A DNA stretch of 13,019 nt, from contig DGBL01000067.1 in NCBI GenBank assembly GCA_002384315.1, positions 563 through 13,581 of the forward strand, written 5' to 3'. Below are positions 5,753 to 13,019 of the stretch, piece by piece. Below the pieces are notes generated by a model. The model did not search any database and was not told the origin of the DNA. It worked only from the letters and a program-made list of their open reading frames with translations. Positions within the stretch are counted from its first letter, which is position 1, and every line of letters begins with the position of its first letter. The position numbers and the translations under genes are program-made. The DNA comes from Micrococcaceae bacterium UBA4005 (lineage in GTDB: Bacteria > Actinomycetota > Actinomycetes > Actinomycetales > Micrococcaceae).

Positions 5753-7366
5753 ATGGAGACGCTGAAATCCTCGGTGGACACCCACTCCGCTGTGTTCAAA
5801 GCCAACTACGCCGCCCAGTCGCGCCTTGCTGGGGAACTCCGCTCAAAGCTCGCCGAAGCAGCTAGGGGAGGAGCGGAAGCGTCTCGGGCGCGTCACCGGG
5901 GCCGGGGGAAACTCCTGCCGCGTGAGCGTGTGGAGTTGTTGCTCGACGACGGCAGCCCGTTCCTGGAGATCGCGCCCCTGGCCGCCGACGGAATGTACGA
6001 CGGCGAGTGTCCGGCTGCCGGGCTGATCGCCGGCATCGGCCTCATCCACGGCCGCCACGTGCTGGTTCTGTGCAATGACCCCACCGTGAAAGGAGGAACC
6101 TACTACCCGCTGACCGTCAAAAAACACCTCCGCGCACAGGAAATCGCCCTCGAAAACAACCTTCCGTGTATCTACCTCGTTGATTCGGGAGGGGCGTACC
6201 TTCCCCGCCAGGACGAGGTCTTCCCGGACCGGGACCATTTCGGCCGCATCTTCTTTAACCAGGCCACCATGTCCGCGCGGGGAATTGCGCAACTGGCCGC
6301 CGTGCTGGGGTCCTGCACCGCTGGGGGCGCCTACATGCCAGCCATGAGCGATGAAACTGTCATTGTGCGCAACCAGGGGACAATTTTCCTCGGCGGGCCA
6401 CCGCTGGTCAAAGCGGCGATCGGCGAAGTGGTCTCGGCCGAAGAGCTAGGCGGGGGCGAGCTGCACACCCGGGTTTCCGGTGTCACGGACCACCTCGCCG
6501 AAAATGATGCCCACGCGCTGGAGATCCTGCGGGATATTGTCAGCACGCTGCCGCCTCCAGTCAGCCAGCAGTGCGGGCTGGAAGATTTCCCCGTACGCCC
6601 GCCCGTCGTTGCTGAGGCGCAGCTTTATGGCGCGGTCCCCGTCGACGTCGGACAGTCCTACGATGCGCGCGAAATCATCGCCCGGATAGTGGATGGGAGT
6701 GGATTCCACGAATTCAAACGGCACTACGGCGAAACCCTTGTCACCGGATTCGCGCGGATCCACGGCCACCGGGTGGGTATTGTCGCCAACAACGGGGTTC
6801 TTTTCAGCGAGTCCGCGTTGAAGGGAACCCACTTCATCGAACTGTGTGACCAGCGCGGCATTGCGCTGGTTTTCCTGCAGAATATCTCCGGGTTCATGGT
6901 GGGCAAGGATGCTGAAGCAGGCGGCATCGCCAAGCACGGGGCCAAGATGGTCACTGCTGTCGCAACCACCCGGGTGCCCAAACTCACGGTAATCGTTGGC
7001 GGTTCCTTCGGCGCCGGAAACTACTCCATGTGCGGGCGGGCTTTTTCCCCCCGCTTCCTGTGGACGTGGCCTGCGAGCAGGATCTCCGTCATGGGCGGGG
7101 CCCAGGCGGCCTCGGTGCTCGCTACGGTGAAGCGGGATCAACGCGCTGCCAGCGCGCAGGGCTGGAGCAGCGAGGAGGAACTGGCGTTCACCGCCCCGAT
7201 CCGGGCGCAATACGAGACGCAGGGAAATCCGTATTACGCCACCGCGAGGCTTTGGGACGACGGCATTATCGACCCGGCTGACACGCGCACCGTCCTGGGG
7301 CTGGCGCTCGCGGTGTGCGCCAATGCTCCGCTGGCGGATCCCGCCTTCGGTCTTTTCAGGATGTAA
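5753..7366 (+). CDS. accD1: Methylcrotonyl-CoA carboxylase beta subunit (carboxyltransferase)
   Basis: The 537-residue subunit transfers the carboxyl group from carboxybiotin to 3-methylcrotonyl-CoA in leucine breakdown. It is a full-length carboxyltransferase with two crotonase-like halves. The N half (about 30-270) includes [45 protein letters not shown] and [19 protein letters not shown]. The C half (about 290-530) includes [26 protein letters not shown] and [16 protein letters not shown]. These blocks are characteristic of methylcrotonyl-CoA carboxylase beta rather than propionyl-CoA carboxylase. AGGAAG at 5741-5746 lies six bases before the ATG and supports the start. It is the first gene of the five-gene operon, divergent from the TetR gene and downstream of its putative operator, with the biotin subunit gene 5 bp after it. 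A geranyl-CoA carboxylase is a less likely alternative. Confidence 0.94.
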   Translation: METLKSSVDTHSAVFKANYAAQSRLAGELRSKLAEAARGGAEASRARHRGRGKLLPRERVELLLDDGSPFLEIAPLAADGMYDGECPAAGLIAGIGLIHGRHVLVLCNDPTVKGGTYYPLTVKKHLRAQEIALENNLPCIYLVDSGGAYLPRQDEVFPDRDHFGRIFFNQATMSARGIAQLAAVLGSCTAGGAYMPAMSDETVIVRNQGTIFLGGPPLVKAAIGEVVSAEELGGGELHTRVSGVTDHLAENDAHALEILRDIVSTLPPPVSQQCGLEDFPVRPPVVAEAQLYGAVPVDVGQSYDAREIIARIVDGSGFHEFKRHYGETLVTGFARIHGHRVGIVANNGVLFSESALKGTHFIELCDQRGIALVFLQNISGFMVGKDAEAGGIAKHGAKMVTAVATTRVPKLTVIVGGSFGAGNYSMCGRAFSPRFLWTWPASRISVMGGAQAASVLATVKRDQRAASAQGWSSEEELAFTAPIRAQYETQGNPYYATARLWDDGIIDPADTRTVLGLALAVCANAPLADPAFGLFRM

Positions 7367-7371
7367 GCGCG

Positions 7372-9465
7372 ATGGATAAGGAACAACCTGATCTGTGGGG
7401 ACCGCTTCCGGGAGGAAAACCGTTTCACACTGTCCTGGTCGCGAACCGGGGTGAAATAGCCTGCCGGGTCATCCGGACGCTGCGGCGGCTGGGAATTCGT
7501 TCGGTTGCCGTCTACAGCGACGCCGACGCCGGCGCCCGGCATGTGCTCGAGGCCGACTCCGCCGTCCGGCTTGGTCCGGCCAGCCCGTCCGAGAGTTATC
7601 TCAATATTGAGGCCATCGTCGCGGCTTGCCGCTCGAGTGGCGCCCAGGCTGTCCACCCCGGCTACGGATTCCTCAGCGAGAACGCGGGTCTTGCCCGCGC
7701 GCTGGAGGAGGCAGCTGTGGTGTTCATAGGTCCCGGGATCCAGGCCTTGGCAGTGATGGGGAACAAGATCAGCGCGAAGACACAGGTGGAACGGTACGGG
7801 GTGCCGGTCGTACCGGGTAGCGCCGAGCCCGGTCTGGACGATCGGCAGCTCGCCTCCGCGGCAGCAGCCATCGGCTTCCCCGTCATGGTCAAACCAGCAG
7901 CGGGAGGCGGAGGGAAAGGAATGCGGATCGCCCGACGCCCGGAAGAACTCGCCGACGCGCTCCTGTCTGCCCGCCGTATCGCTCGGGGAGCTTTTGGGGA
8001 CGACTCGCTTTTTCTCGAACGACTGATCGAACGGCCTCGGCATATTGAGGTCCAGATCCTGGCCGACTCGCACAACAACGTCATCCATCTTGGCGAACGG
8101 GAGTGTTCCCTTCAGCGGCGCCACCAGAAAGTCATCGAAGAAGCTCCTTCCATGCTGCTCGATGCTCACACCCGCAACCGCATCGGCGAAGCCGCCTGCC
8201 AGGCTGCGCGCAGCGTGAACTACACCGGGGCCGGCACTGTTGAGTTCCTCGTCTCGGATGCGGCGCCGGATGAGTTCTTCTTCATGGAGATGAATACCCG
8301 GCTCCAGGTTGAACATCCCGTGACCGAACTCGTGACCGGAATCGACCTGGTCGAATGGCAGGTGCGCATCGCTGCGGGTGAAAAACTTTCCCTCACCCAG
8401 CACGAGGTTGCCCTCACCGGTCATGCCGTGGAAGCACGTATCTACGCGGAGACCCCGGAACAGGATTTCCGCCCGTCAGCAGGAACCGTCCTTCTGCTGC
8501 GGGAGCCGTCCGGGCCGGGGATCAGGATCGACGGTTCCCTCCAGCAAGGAGGCGAGGTCCCCGAATTCTACGATCCGCTCATCTCCAAGGTCATTGCCTG
8601 GGGTCAGACCCGCGCTATTGCCCTGGACCGTCTGGACACGGCGCTCGCCGGATCAGTGATCTTCGGGATCGACACCAACACCGAGTACCTGCGCCTGCTG
8701 CTCAACCATCCCGAGGTCCGGGCAGGGCGCCTTGACACAACGCTGATCGCCCGGATGCTCCCGGACCTGCAATTCCGCGAGGTCGACGACGTCCATTTCG
8801 CCGTCGCGGCGGCGGCGTGGCTGAACGCCCAGCAACCGGCGTCGTCTGTCCCCCGACCCTGGAACCGGCGTGATGGCTTCCGACTGGGTGAGCGACGCCC
8901 ATTCCGGCTGCGCCTCGAGCTGGAGGGCGGCGATAGCAGGGAGGTCTCCATCCGCCGTGATCCCTGCGCCTATGTGGTCAAGGTTGGAACGGACAGCGCC
9001 TATAACGTTGGGTTCGACCCGGCTGGCGGGGTTGTCGTGGACGGAATACGCGGTTCGCTGTTGGTCCACGTGTGCGCGGATCAGGTGTGGCTCGGTGAGG
9101 CTGGATGGTCGGCGCGCCTGCGCCGCCTTGGGGTGAGGGAGGCCCTCGCAGCAGATGCCGGCCAGTGCCCACGCACCGCCGATGCGCCGAATCCGCAGGT
9201 GCGCTCCACCATGCCTGGAACGGTCGTTTCGGTTTCCGTGGCTGACGGCGAGGCGGTCGCGGCCGGCCAGATCCTCCTCACGGTGGAGGCCATGAAAATG
9301 GAACAACCATTGACCGCCCCGCTGTCCGGAACCGTGTCAATCACCCTCCAGGCCGGCGATCTTGTCACGGCGGGCCAGATCGTCGCCACCATCCAACCGG
9401 CAGACGATAGCAGGAACAGCGACGCAGACCCCGCCGCGGGCCCCGAAAGGAAACACACACCATGA
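7372..9465 (+). CDS. accA1: Methylcrotonyl-CoA carboxylase alpha subunit (biotin carboxylase and biotin carrier)
   Basis: The 697-residue biotin-bearing subunit uses ATP and bicarbonate to carboxylate its own biotin, then delivers it to the beta subunit. The biotin carboxylase part (about 18-465) opens with TVLVANRGEIACRVIRTL. It has the glycine-rich ATP-grasp loop starting at K174 (KPAAGGGGKGMR) and the catalytic EMNTRLQVEHPVTE block (306-319). A less conserved middle region (about 470-610) fits the BT-type domain that joins the two subunits in this family. The biotin carrier domain (about 620-685) carries biotinyl lysine K642 in EAMKMEQP. The ATG at 7372 follows the beta-subunit stop by 5 bases and gives a normal N-terminus; an upstream in-frame start inside the beta gene is unlikely. 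A tail of about 20 residues (DDSRNSDADPAAGPERKHTP) follows the carrier domain. The stop overlaps the next gene in an ATGA junction. Confidence 0.94.
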   Translation: MDKEQPDLWGPLPGGKPFHTVLVANRGEIACRVIRTLRRLGIRSVAVYSDADAGARHVLEADSAVRLGPASPSESYLNIEAIVAACRSSGAQAVHPGYGFLSENAGLARALEEAAVVFIGPGIQALAVMGNKISAKTQVERYGVPVVPGSAEPGLDDRQLASAAAAIGFPVMVKPAAGGGGKGMRIARRPEELADALLSARRIARGAFGDDSLFLERLIERPRHIEVQILADSHNNVIHLGERECSLQRRHQKVIEEAPSMLLDAHTRNRIGEAACQAARSVNYTGAGTVEFLVSDAAPDEFFFMEMNTRLQVEHPVTELVTGIDLVEWQVRIAAGEKLSLTQHEVALTGHAVEARIYAETPEQDFRPSAGTVLLLREPSGPGIRIDGSLQQGGEVPEFYDPLISKVIAWGQTRAIALDRLDTALAGSVIFGIDTNTEYLRLLLNHPEVRAGRLDTTLIARMLPDLQFREVDDVHFAVAAAAWLNAQQPASSVPRPWNRRDGFRLGERRPFRLRLELEGGDSREVSIRRDPCAYVVKVGTDSAYNVGFDPAGGVVVDGIRGSLLVHVCADQVWLGEAGWSARLRRLGVREALAADAGQCPRTADAPNPQVRSTMPGTVVSVSVADGEAVAAGQILLTVEAMKMEQPLTAPLSGTVSITLQAGDLVTAGQIVATIQPADDSRNSDADPAAGPERKHTP

Positions 9466-10634
9466 ACTTCGAGCTGAACGAGGAACACCAGGACCTGGTG
9501 GATACCGTCCGGGCATTCGCCGATGAAGTGGTCGCCCCGGTCTCGGCCCAGCACGATGAGGAGCACAGTTTCCCCTATGGGGTCATTGAACAGATGGCGG
9601 AAATGGGCCTCTTCGGGCTGCCGTTCCCCGAAGAGTACGGCGGAATGGGAGGAGACCACCTGGCCCTGTGCCTCGCCCTGGAACAACTCGCCCGGGTTGA
9701 TCAGTCCGTTGCCATCACGCTGGAAGCTGGCGTTTCACTGGGAGCCATGCCGATTTACCGTTTCGGGACAGAACAACAGCGTGAGCAGTGGCTGCCGGAC
9801 CTTGTCGCCGGACGGGCGCTGGCCGGGTTCGGGCTGACAGAAGCCGGAGCGGGCTCGGATGCGGCAGGGATCCGCACTGCCGCTGTCCTGGAAGCCAGTG
9901 AGGATGGCAGCCACTGGATTATCAACGGCAGCAAGGAATTCATCACCAACTCTGGGACGGACATCACCAGTCTGGTCACCGTGACCGCCGTGACCGGCAC
10001 GTCCACCGGAGCGGATGGGCAGTCTTCCCGCGAAATCTCGACCATCGTGGTGCCAGCCGGAACGCCGGGGTTTACCGTCGAAAAAGCGTATAACAAAGTC
10101 GGCTGGAATGCCTCGGATACCCACCCGCTGACCTTCGCGGGTGCCCGCGTTCCGGAGGGCAACCTGCTGGGGGAGCGCGGACGCGGTTACGCCAATTTTC
10201 TGCAGGTACTGGACGAAGGCAGGATTGCCATCGCAGCTCTTGCCACCGGAGTGGCGCAGGGGTGCGTGGAACAATCCATCCGCTATGCCCACGAACGCCA
10301 GGCATTCGGCCGGAACATCGGCAGCAATCAGGGAATCCAGTTTAAAATTGCCCGGATGCAGGCGCGGACCCACACCGCGCGTCTGGCCTATTACGATGCA
10401 GCGTCACGGATGCTGGCGGGCCGGCCGTTCAAGACGCAGGCCTCGATCGCTAAGCTGGTAGCGGGGGAAGCAGCAATGGACAATGCCCGCGATGCCACCC
10501 AGATTTTCGGCGGGTATGGGTTTATGAATGAATTCGTGGTCTCGCGCCACTACCGGGATTCAAAAATTCTCGAGATTGGCGAAGGCACCACTGAGGTTCA
10601 GCTGATGCTGATCGCCCGCGAACTTGGACTGTAG
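9462..10634 (+). CDS. fadE19: Acyl-CoA dehydrogenase (FadE19-like; isovaleryl-/branched-chain acyl-CoA)
   Basis: This 390-residue flavoenzyme makes the alpha,beta double bond in an acyl-CoA and passes electrons to electron-transfer flavoprotein. Order: N-terminal helical domain (about 1-115), central beta domain with FGLTEAGAGSDAAG and ITNSG, and C-terminal helical domain with HERQAFGRNIGSNQGIQFKIARM and the FAD-contacting IFGGYGFMNEF. The general base is probably E374 in EIGEGTTEVQ, the site used by short- and medium-chain enzymes. Human isovaleryl-CoA dehydrogenase has IGAGT there and places its base on another helix, so isovaleryl specificity is a guess from context. Isobutyryl- or 2-methylbutyryl-CoA are alternatives. 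The ATG overlaps the accA1 stop by four bases, with AAAGGAAA about 9 bases upstream. The position between the carboxylase and CoA-transferase genes supports a role in branched-chain catabolism. Confidence 0.9.
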   Translation: MNFELNEEHQDLVDTVRAFADEVVAPVSAQHDEEHSFPYGVIEQMAEMGLFGLPFPEEYGGMGGDHLALCLALEQLARVDQSVAITLEAGVSLGAMPIYRFGTEQQREQWLPDLVAGRALAGFGLTEAGAGSDAAGIRTAAVLEASEDGSHWIINGSKEFITNSGTDITSLVTVTAVTGTSTGADGQSSREISTIVVPAGTPGFTVEKAYNKVGWNASDTHPLTFAGARVPEGNLLGERGRGYANFLQVLDEGRIAIAALATGVAQGCVEQSIRYAHERQAFGRNIGSNQGIQFKIARMQARTHTARLAYYDAASRMLAGRPFKTQASIAKLVAGEAAMDNARDATQIFGGYGFMNEFVVSRHYRDSKILEIGEGTTEVQLMLIARELGL

Positions 10635-10653
10635 ACCGGCCCGCAACGGAGCT

Positions 10654-10660
10654 GAAGGAG
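10654..10660 (+). promoter_or_regulatory. Ribosome binding site that sets the scoA GTG start
   Basis: GAAGGAG lies five bases before a GTG at 10666-10668. The open frame reaches back to an ATG at 10624 inside the previous gene, but that start would add 14 non-conserved residues and bypass this strong site. Confidence 0.8.
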
Positions 10661-10665
10661 AAAAA

Positions 10666-11457
10666 GTGATCAACAAAGTAGTTGACAGCGCGGCCCAGGC
10701 CGTCGCCGATATTCCAGACGGCGCTTCAATCGCGGTCGGCGGATTCGGTTTGTGCGGTATTCCGGCAACGCTCATCGACGCACTCCATGCCCAGGGCACC
10801 AGCGGGCTGGAGACGATCAGCAACAATTGCGGGGTCGATGACTGGGGGCTCGGCGTGCTGCTCGCCGATCACCGCATCCGCCGGACCATCAGCTCCTACG
10901 TGGGAGAAAACAAGGAGTTCGCCCGCCAATACCTCGCTGGTGAGCTGGAGGTTGAACTCACGCCGCAGGGAACCCTCGCGGAGAAGCTGCGGGCAGGCGG
11001 TGCCGGGATCCCGGCCTTCTACACGACCGCTGGTGTGGGCACGCAGGTCAGCGAAGGCGGATTGCCGCAAAAGTACGACGCCGAAGGCACAGTCACGCTT
11101 GCTTCGGCACCCAAGGAGGTCCGCAGTTTCGAGGGCGTCGATTATGTGCTGGAAGAATCGGTACGGCCGGATTTCGCGCTGGTCCACGCCTGGAAAGGGG
11201 ACCGGCTCGGCAACCTCGTTTTCCACGCCACGGCCATGAACTTTAACCCGCTCTGCGCGCAGGCCGGGCGGATCACCATCGCCGAAGTTGAGGAAATCGT
11301 GGAGCCGGGCGATCTCGATCCCGCCCAGATCCACACTCCGGGGATTTTTGTGCAGCGGGTGGTGCTGGCGGCCGACACCGAGAAGCGGATCGAGAAACGA
11401 ACTGTCCGCCTTGGCGCTGCCTCGGATGCGTCCATTACCCAGACCAAGGAAGGCTGA
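10666..11457 (+). CDS. scoA: 3-oxoacid (succinyl-CoA:acetoacetate) CoA-transferase subunit A
   Basis: The 263-residue alpha subunit moves CoA from succinyl-CoA to a 3-oxoacid, most likely acetoacetate, giving acetoacetyl-CoA for thiolysis. It contains the family-1 CoA-transferase signature GGFGLCGIP at 25-33, the following block [15 protein letters not shown], and the segments [24 protein letters not shown] and [27 protein letters not shown], all typical of SCOT-like alpha subunits. The GTG start is chosen from the GAAGGAG site and the alignment-like N-terminus [15 protein letters not shown]. The gap to the preceding acyl-CoA dehydrogenase is 31 bp and the scoB ATG follows by 2 bp. Acetate:acetoacetate CoA-transferase (AtoDA-type) is an alternative, though the length and motifs favour the SCOT type. 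Confidence 0.93.
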   Translation: MINKVVDSAAQAVADIPDGASIAVGGFGLCGIPATLIDALHAQGTSGLETISNNCGVDDWGLGVLLADHRIRRTISSYVGENKEFARQYLAGELEVELTPQGTLAEKLRAGGAGIPAFYTTAGVGTQVSEGGLPQKYDAEGTVTLASAPKEVRSFEGVDYVLEESVRPDFALVHAWKGDRLGNLVFHATAMNFNPLCAQAGRITIAEVEEIVEPGDLDPAQIHTPGIFVQRVVLAADTEKRIEKRTVRLGAASDASITQTKEG

Positions 11458-11459
11458 CC

Positions 11460-12113
11460 ATGGCACTGACACGCAATGAACTGGCTGAGCGCGTTGCCCG
11501 GGAGCTCACCAACGGACAATACGTCAATCTCGGTATCGGCATGCCGACACTCATTCCCAACTACATCCCGGCATCGGTGGAAGTTGTCCTGCACTCCGAA
11601 AACGGCATTCTCGGTGTCGGGCCCTACCCCACCGAGGATGAGCTCGATCCGGATCTCATCAATGCTGGCAAAGAGACGGTCACCGCCAACCGCGGAGCCT
11701 CCTATTTCGATTCGGCCGCGTCCTTCGGGATGATTCGCGGGGGGCACGTGGACGTGGCGGTGCTCGGCGCTATGGAGGTCGCCGCGAACGGCGACCTGGC
11801 TAACTGGATGATTCCCGGAAAGATGGTCAAAGGGATGGGCGGGGCAATGGACCTGGTCTTCGGAGCCAAGCGGGTGATCGTCATGATGGACCATATGGAT
11901 CGCAATGGCAGGCCCAAGATTCTCCAGCGTTGCACACTGCCGCTGACCGGACGGGCCTGCGTGAACCGGATCGTCACCGACCTCGCTGTCATCGATATCG
12001 ACCACGGCCGCTCCGGCGGGACGCTGATCCTGCGGGAACTGGCTCCGGGCGTGAGCCTTGAAGAGGTCATCGCCGGAACCGGCGCTCCGCTGGAGATCGA
12101 GCTGGACGGCTGA
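11460..12113 (+). CDS. scoB: 3-oxoacid CoA-transferase subunit B
   Basis: The 217-residue beta subunit supplies the catalytic glutamate that forms the glutamyl-CoA thioester. The signature LHSENGILG is present with E47 as the nucleophile, after [15 protein letters not shown]. Later blocks ([39 protein letters not shown] and [20 protein letters not shown]) are conserved in SCOT beta subunits. The start is supported by AAGGAAGG overlapping the end of scoA, and the 2-bp gap suggests translational coupling so that both subunits are made together. It ends the operon; 68 bp separate it from dxr. In leucine breakdown it would consume the acetoacetate released by HMG-CoA lyase, whose gene is not in the window. 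Confidence 0.94.
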   Translation: MALTRNELAERVARELTNGQYVNLGIGMPTLIPNYIPASVEVVLHSENGILGVGPYPTEDELDPDLINAGKETVTANRGASYFDSAASFGMIRGGHVDVAVLGAMEVAANGDLANWMIPGKMVKGMGGAMDLVFGAKRVIVMMDHMDRNGRPKILQRCTLPLTGRACVNRIVTDLAVIDIDHGRSGGTLILRELAPGVSLEEVIAGTGAPLEIELDG

Positions 12114-12116
12114 GCT

Positions 12117-12145
12117 CGCGCCGGTGCGCGCGGGGCCCGGGCGCG
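12117..12145 (+). terminator. Weak GC-rich hairpin after scoB
   Basis: CGCGCC (12117-12122) can pair with GGCGCG (12140-12145), and an alternative inner pairing uses CGCGC at 12127-12131 with GCGCG at 12141-12145. Both stems are short and no T-run follows. It may only slow transcription, so some readthrough into dxr is possible. Confidence 0.3.
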
Positions 12146-12169
12146 TTAGCGGCGCTGCGGGAGGTACGC

Positions 12170-12182
12170 GATACTGGAAGCA
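12170..12182 (+). promoter_or_regulatory. Possible -10 element for a leaderless dxr transcript
   Basis: GATACT at 12170-12175 lies seven bases before the dxr ATG at 12182-12184. A start of transcription at or beside the A of the ATG would give a leaderless message, frequent in actinobacteria. The only nearby Shine-Dalgarno-like sequences are badly spaced: GGAAG one base away and GGGAGG 17 bases away. No clear -35 hexamer was found. Confidence 0.35.
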
Positions 12183-13019
12183 TGAACTTCAGTAGCCTGC
12201 CCAGCTCCCAGCGGCGGGTGATCCTCCTCGGAAGTACCGGCTCCATCGGTACCCAGGCGCTGCAGGTTGTCACTCATGCTTCGCACAGGTTCTCGGTCGT
12301 GGCTCTGGCGGCAGGAGCTCGGCATCCTGGGATGTTGGCGCGCCAGGCAGTGGCTCATCGGGTACGCGCCGTCGGAGCGGCGCACTGCACCGACGTCGAG
12401 CTCGACCTGGCCATCAGCCAGGCCGCGGACGCGGCAGGAGTGCGAAACTATCGGCCGGAGCTGTTCACCGGGGCGCACGCGGCTACGCGCATTGCCGCTT
12501 TCGCACACGCCGACGTCGTCCTTAATGGCATGACGGGCTCAATCGGGCTGGCGCCAACTCTGGCCGCGCTCAACGCCGGCCATTTGCTGGCTCTGGCGAA
12601 CAAGGAGTCGCTGATCGTGGGCGGGCAGTTGGTGCGCGAGGCGGCCCGGCCTGGGCAGATCGTGCCGGTGGACTCTGAGCATTCAGCCATCGCCCAGGCC
12701 CTCAGGGCTGGCAGCGCCGAGGAGGTTGAACGGCTTGTCCTCACCGCCTCCGGTGGACCGTTTCGGGGCCGCTCGCGTGAGGAGCTGGCAGGGGTGACTC
12801 CCGAGCAGGCGCTCGCTCACCCCACCTGGGCGATGGGCAGGGTCGTGAGCACGAATTCCGCCACCATGGTCAACAAGGCACTCGAGGTCATCGAGGCCCA
12901 TCTGCTGTTCGATATTCCCCTAGAGCGCATCGATGTGGTGGTCCATCCGCAATCGGTGGTCCATTCGATGGTCCAATTCGTCGACGGTTCCACGATGCTG
13001 CAGGCCTCTCCGCCGGACA
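12182..13019 (+). CDS. dxr: 1-deoxy-D-xylulose 5-phosphate reductoisomerase, 5' part
   Basis: The gene runs off the right edge; 279 residues are visible of a family usually near 400. The enzyme rearranges and reduces DXP to 2-C-methyl-D-erythritol 4-phosphate with NADPH and a divalent metal, the committed step of MEP isoprenoid synthesis. The NADPH-binding loop GSTGSIG is at 17-23. LANKESL lies at about 138-144, and PVDSEHSA holds metal ligands D164 and E166. HPTWAMGR (213-220) and [18 protein letters not shown] follow, with E235 the third metal ligand by comparison with E. coli Dxr. The last visible block, [18 protein letters not shown], is also conserved. It is biosynthetic and unrelated in pathway to the leucine genes, and probably starts its own transcript after scoB. 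The ATG start agrees with the conserved N-terminus. Confidence 0.96.
   Translation, partial: MNFSSLPSSQRRVILLGSTGSIGTQALQVVTHASHRFSVVALAAGARHPGMLARQAVAHRVRAVGAAHCTDVELDLAISQAADAAGVRNYRPELFTGAHAATRIAAFAHADVVLNGMTGSIGLAPTLAALNAGHLLALANKESLIVGGQLVREAARPGQIVPVDSEHSAIAQALRAGSAEEVERLVLTASGGPFRGRSREELAGVTPEQALAHPTWAMGRVVSTNSATMVNKALEVIEAHLLFDIPLERIDVVVHPQSVVHSMVQFVDGSTMLQASPPD

Noticed and set aside
7315..7371. Upstream ATG extension of the carboxylase alpha subunit into the beta gene
   Set aside because: The added 19 residues are not family-like; the ATG at 7372, five bases after the beta stop, gives the expected N-terminus.
7234..8424. Long minus-strand open frame (396 codons) opposite the carboxylase alpha gene
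   Set aside because: It is a shadow of a clear biotin carboxylase gene in GC-rich DNA; its translation has no recognisable domain and is rich in random-looking Arg/Gly/Pro/Ser.
1..13019. CRISPR array, tRNA/rRNA genes, insertion sequences or prophage signs
   Set aside because: No regularly spaced repeats, no transposase or integrase-like proteins and no tRNA-like cloverleaf were seen; the gaps between genes are short and accounted for.

Overview
This window comes from a GC-rich actinobacterium. The gene families and arrangement suggest a Micrococcales relative (Arthrobacter-like), but that placement rests on general resemblance and was not tested. The GC-rich codon use, the GTG starts, the actinobacterial style of the branched-chain keto-acid dehydrogenase and a dxr gene all fit. 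Almost the whole window is a catabolic block for branched-chain amino acids, leucine in particular. It closely resembles in content the Mycobacterium tuberculosis region running from bkdC/bkdB/bkdA through fadE19-accA1-accD1 to scoB-scoA and a TetR gene (recalled from memory, not searched).

Layout. (1) Bases 1-224 hold the 3' end of a sodium/solute (acetate-type) symporter, followed by two back-to-back hairpins. (2) An Lrp/AsnC regulator (347-817, minus) is divergent from a three-gene plus-strand operon. (3) That operon, 1007-4475, encodes the E1alpha, E1beta and lipoyl E2 subunits of a branched-chain 2-oxoacid dehydrogenase; its genes are coupled by a Shine-Dalgarno/stop overlap and an ATGA overlap. 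(4) Two minus-strand genes follow: a small GNAT acetyltransferase (4472-4939), whose stop codon overlaps the E2 stop codon, and a TetR repressor (5008-5622). (5) A 130-bp divergent spacer carries a perfect 24-bp palindrome, the best operator candidate in the window. (6) A five-gene plus-strand operon, 5753-12113, encodes methylcrotonyl-CoA carboxylase beta and alpha subunits, an acyl-CoA dehydrogenase, and both subunits of a succinyl-CoA:3-oxoacid CoA-transferase. (7) The 5' part of dxr (MEP isoprenoid pathway) starts at 12182 and runs off the end.

How the genes fit together: leucine is transaminated elsewhere to 2-ketoisocaproate. The Bkd complex decarboxylates this to isovaleryl-CoA, the acyl-CoA dehydrogenase forms 3-methylcrotonyl-CoA, and AccA1/AccD1 carboxylate it to 3-methylglutaconyl-CoA. 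After hydration and lyase cleavage, ScoAB can activate the resulting acetoacetate to acetoacetyl-CoA. The hydratase, the HMG-CoA lyase and the lipoamide dehydrogenase (E3) are absent from this window. Two different regulators flank the two operons, so the early step (Bkd) and the later steps appear to be controlled separately.

No gene-free stretch exceeds 300 bases. No RNA genes, CRISPR array, insertion sequence or phage features were seen. This looks like a known pathway in a variant arrangement rather than a wholly new system. The most testable new points are the TetR palindrome, the paired 9-bp repeat at the Lrp gene start, the missing pathway steps, and the active-site type of the acyl-CoA dehydrogenase.
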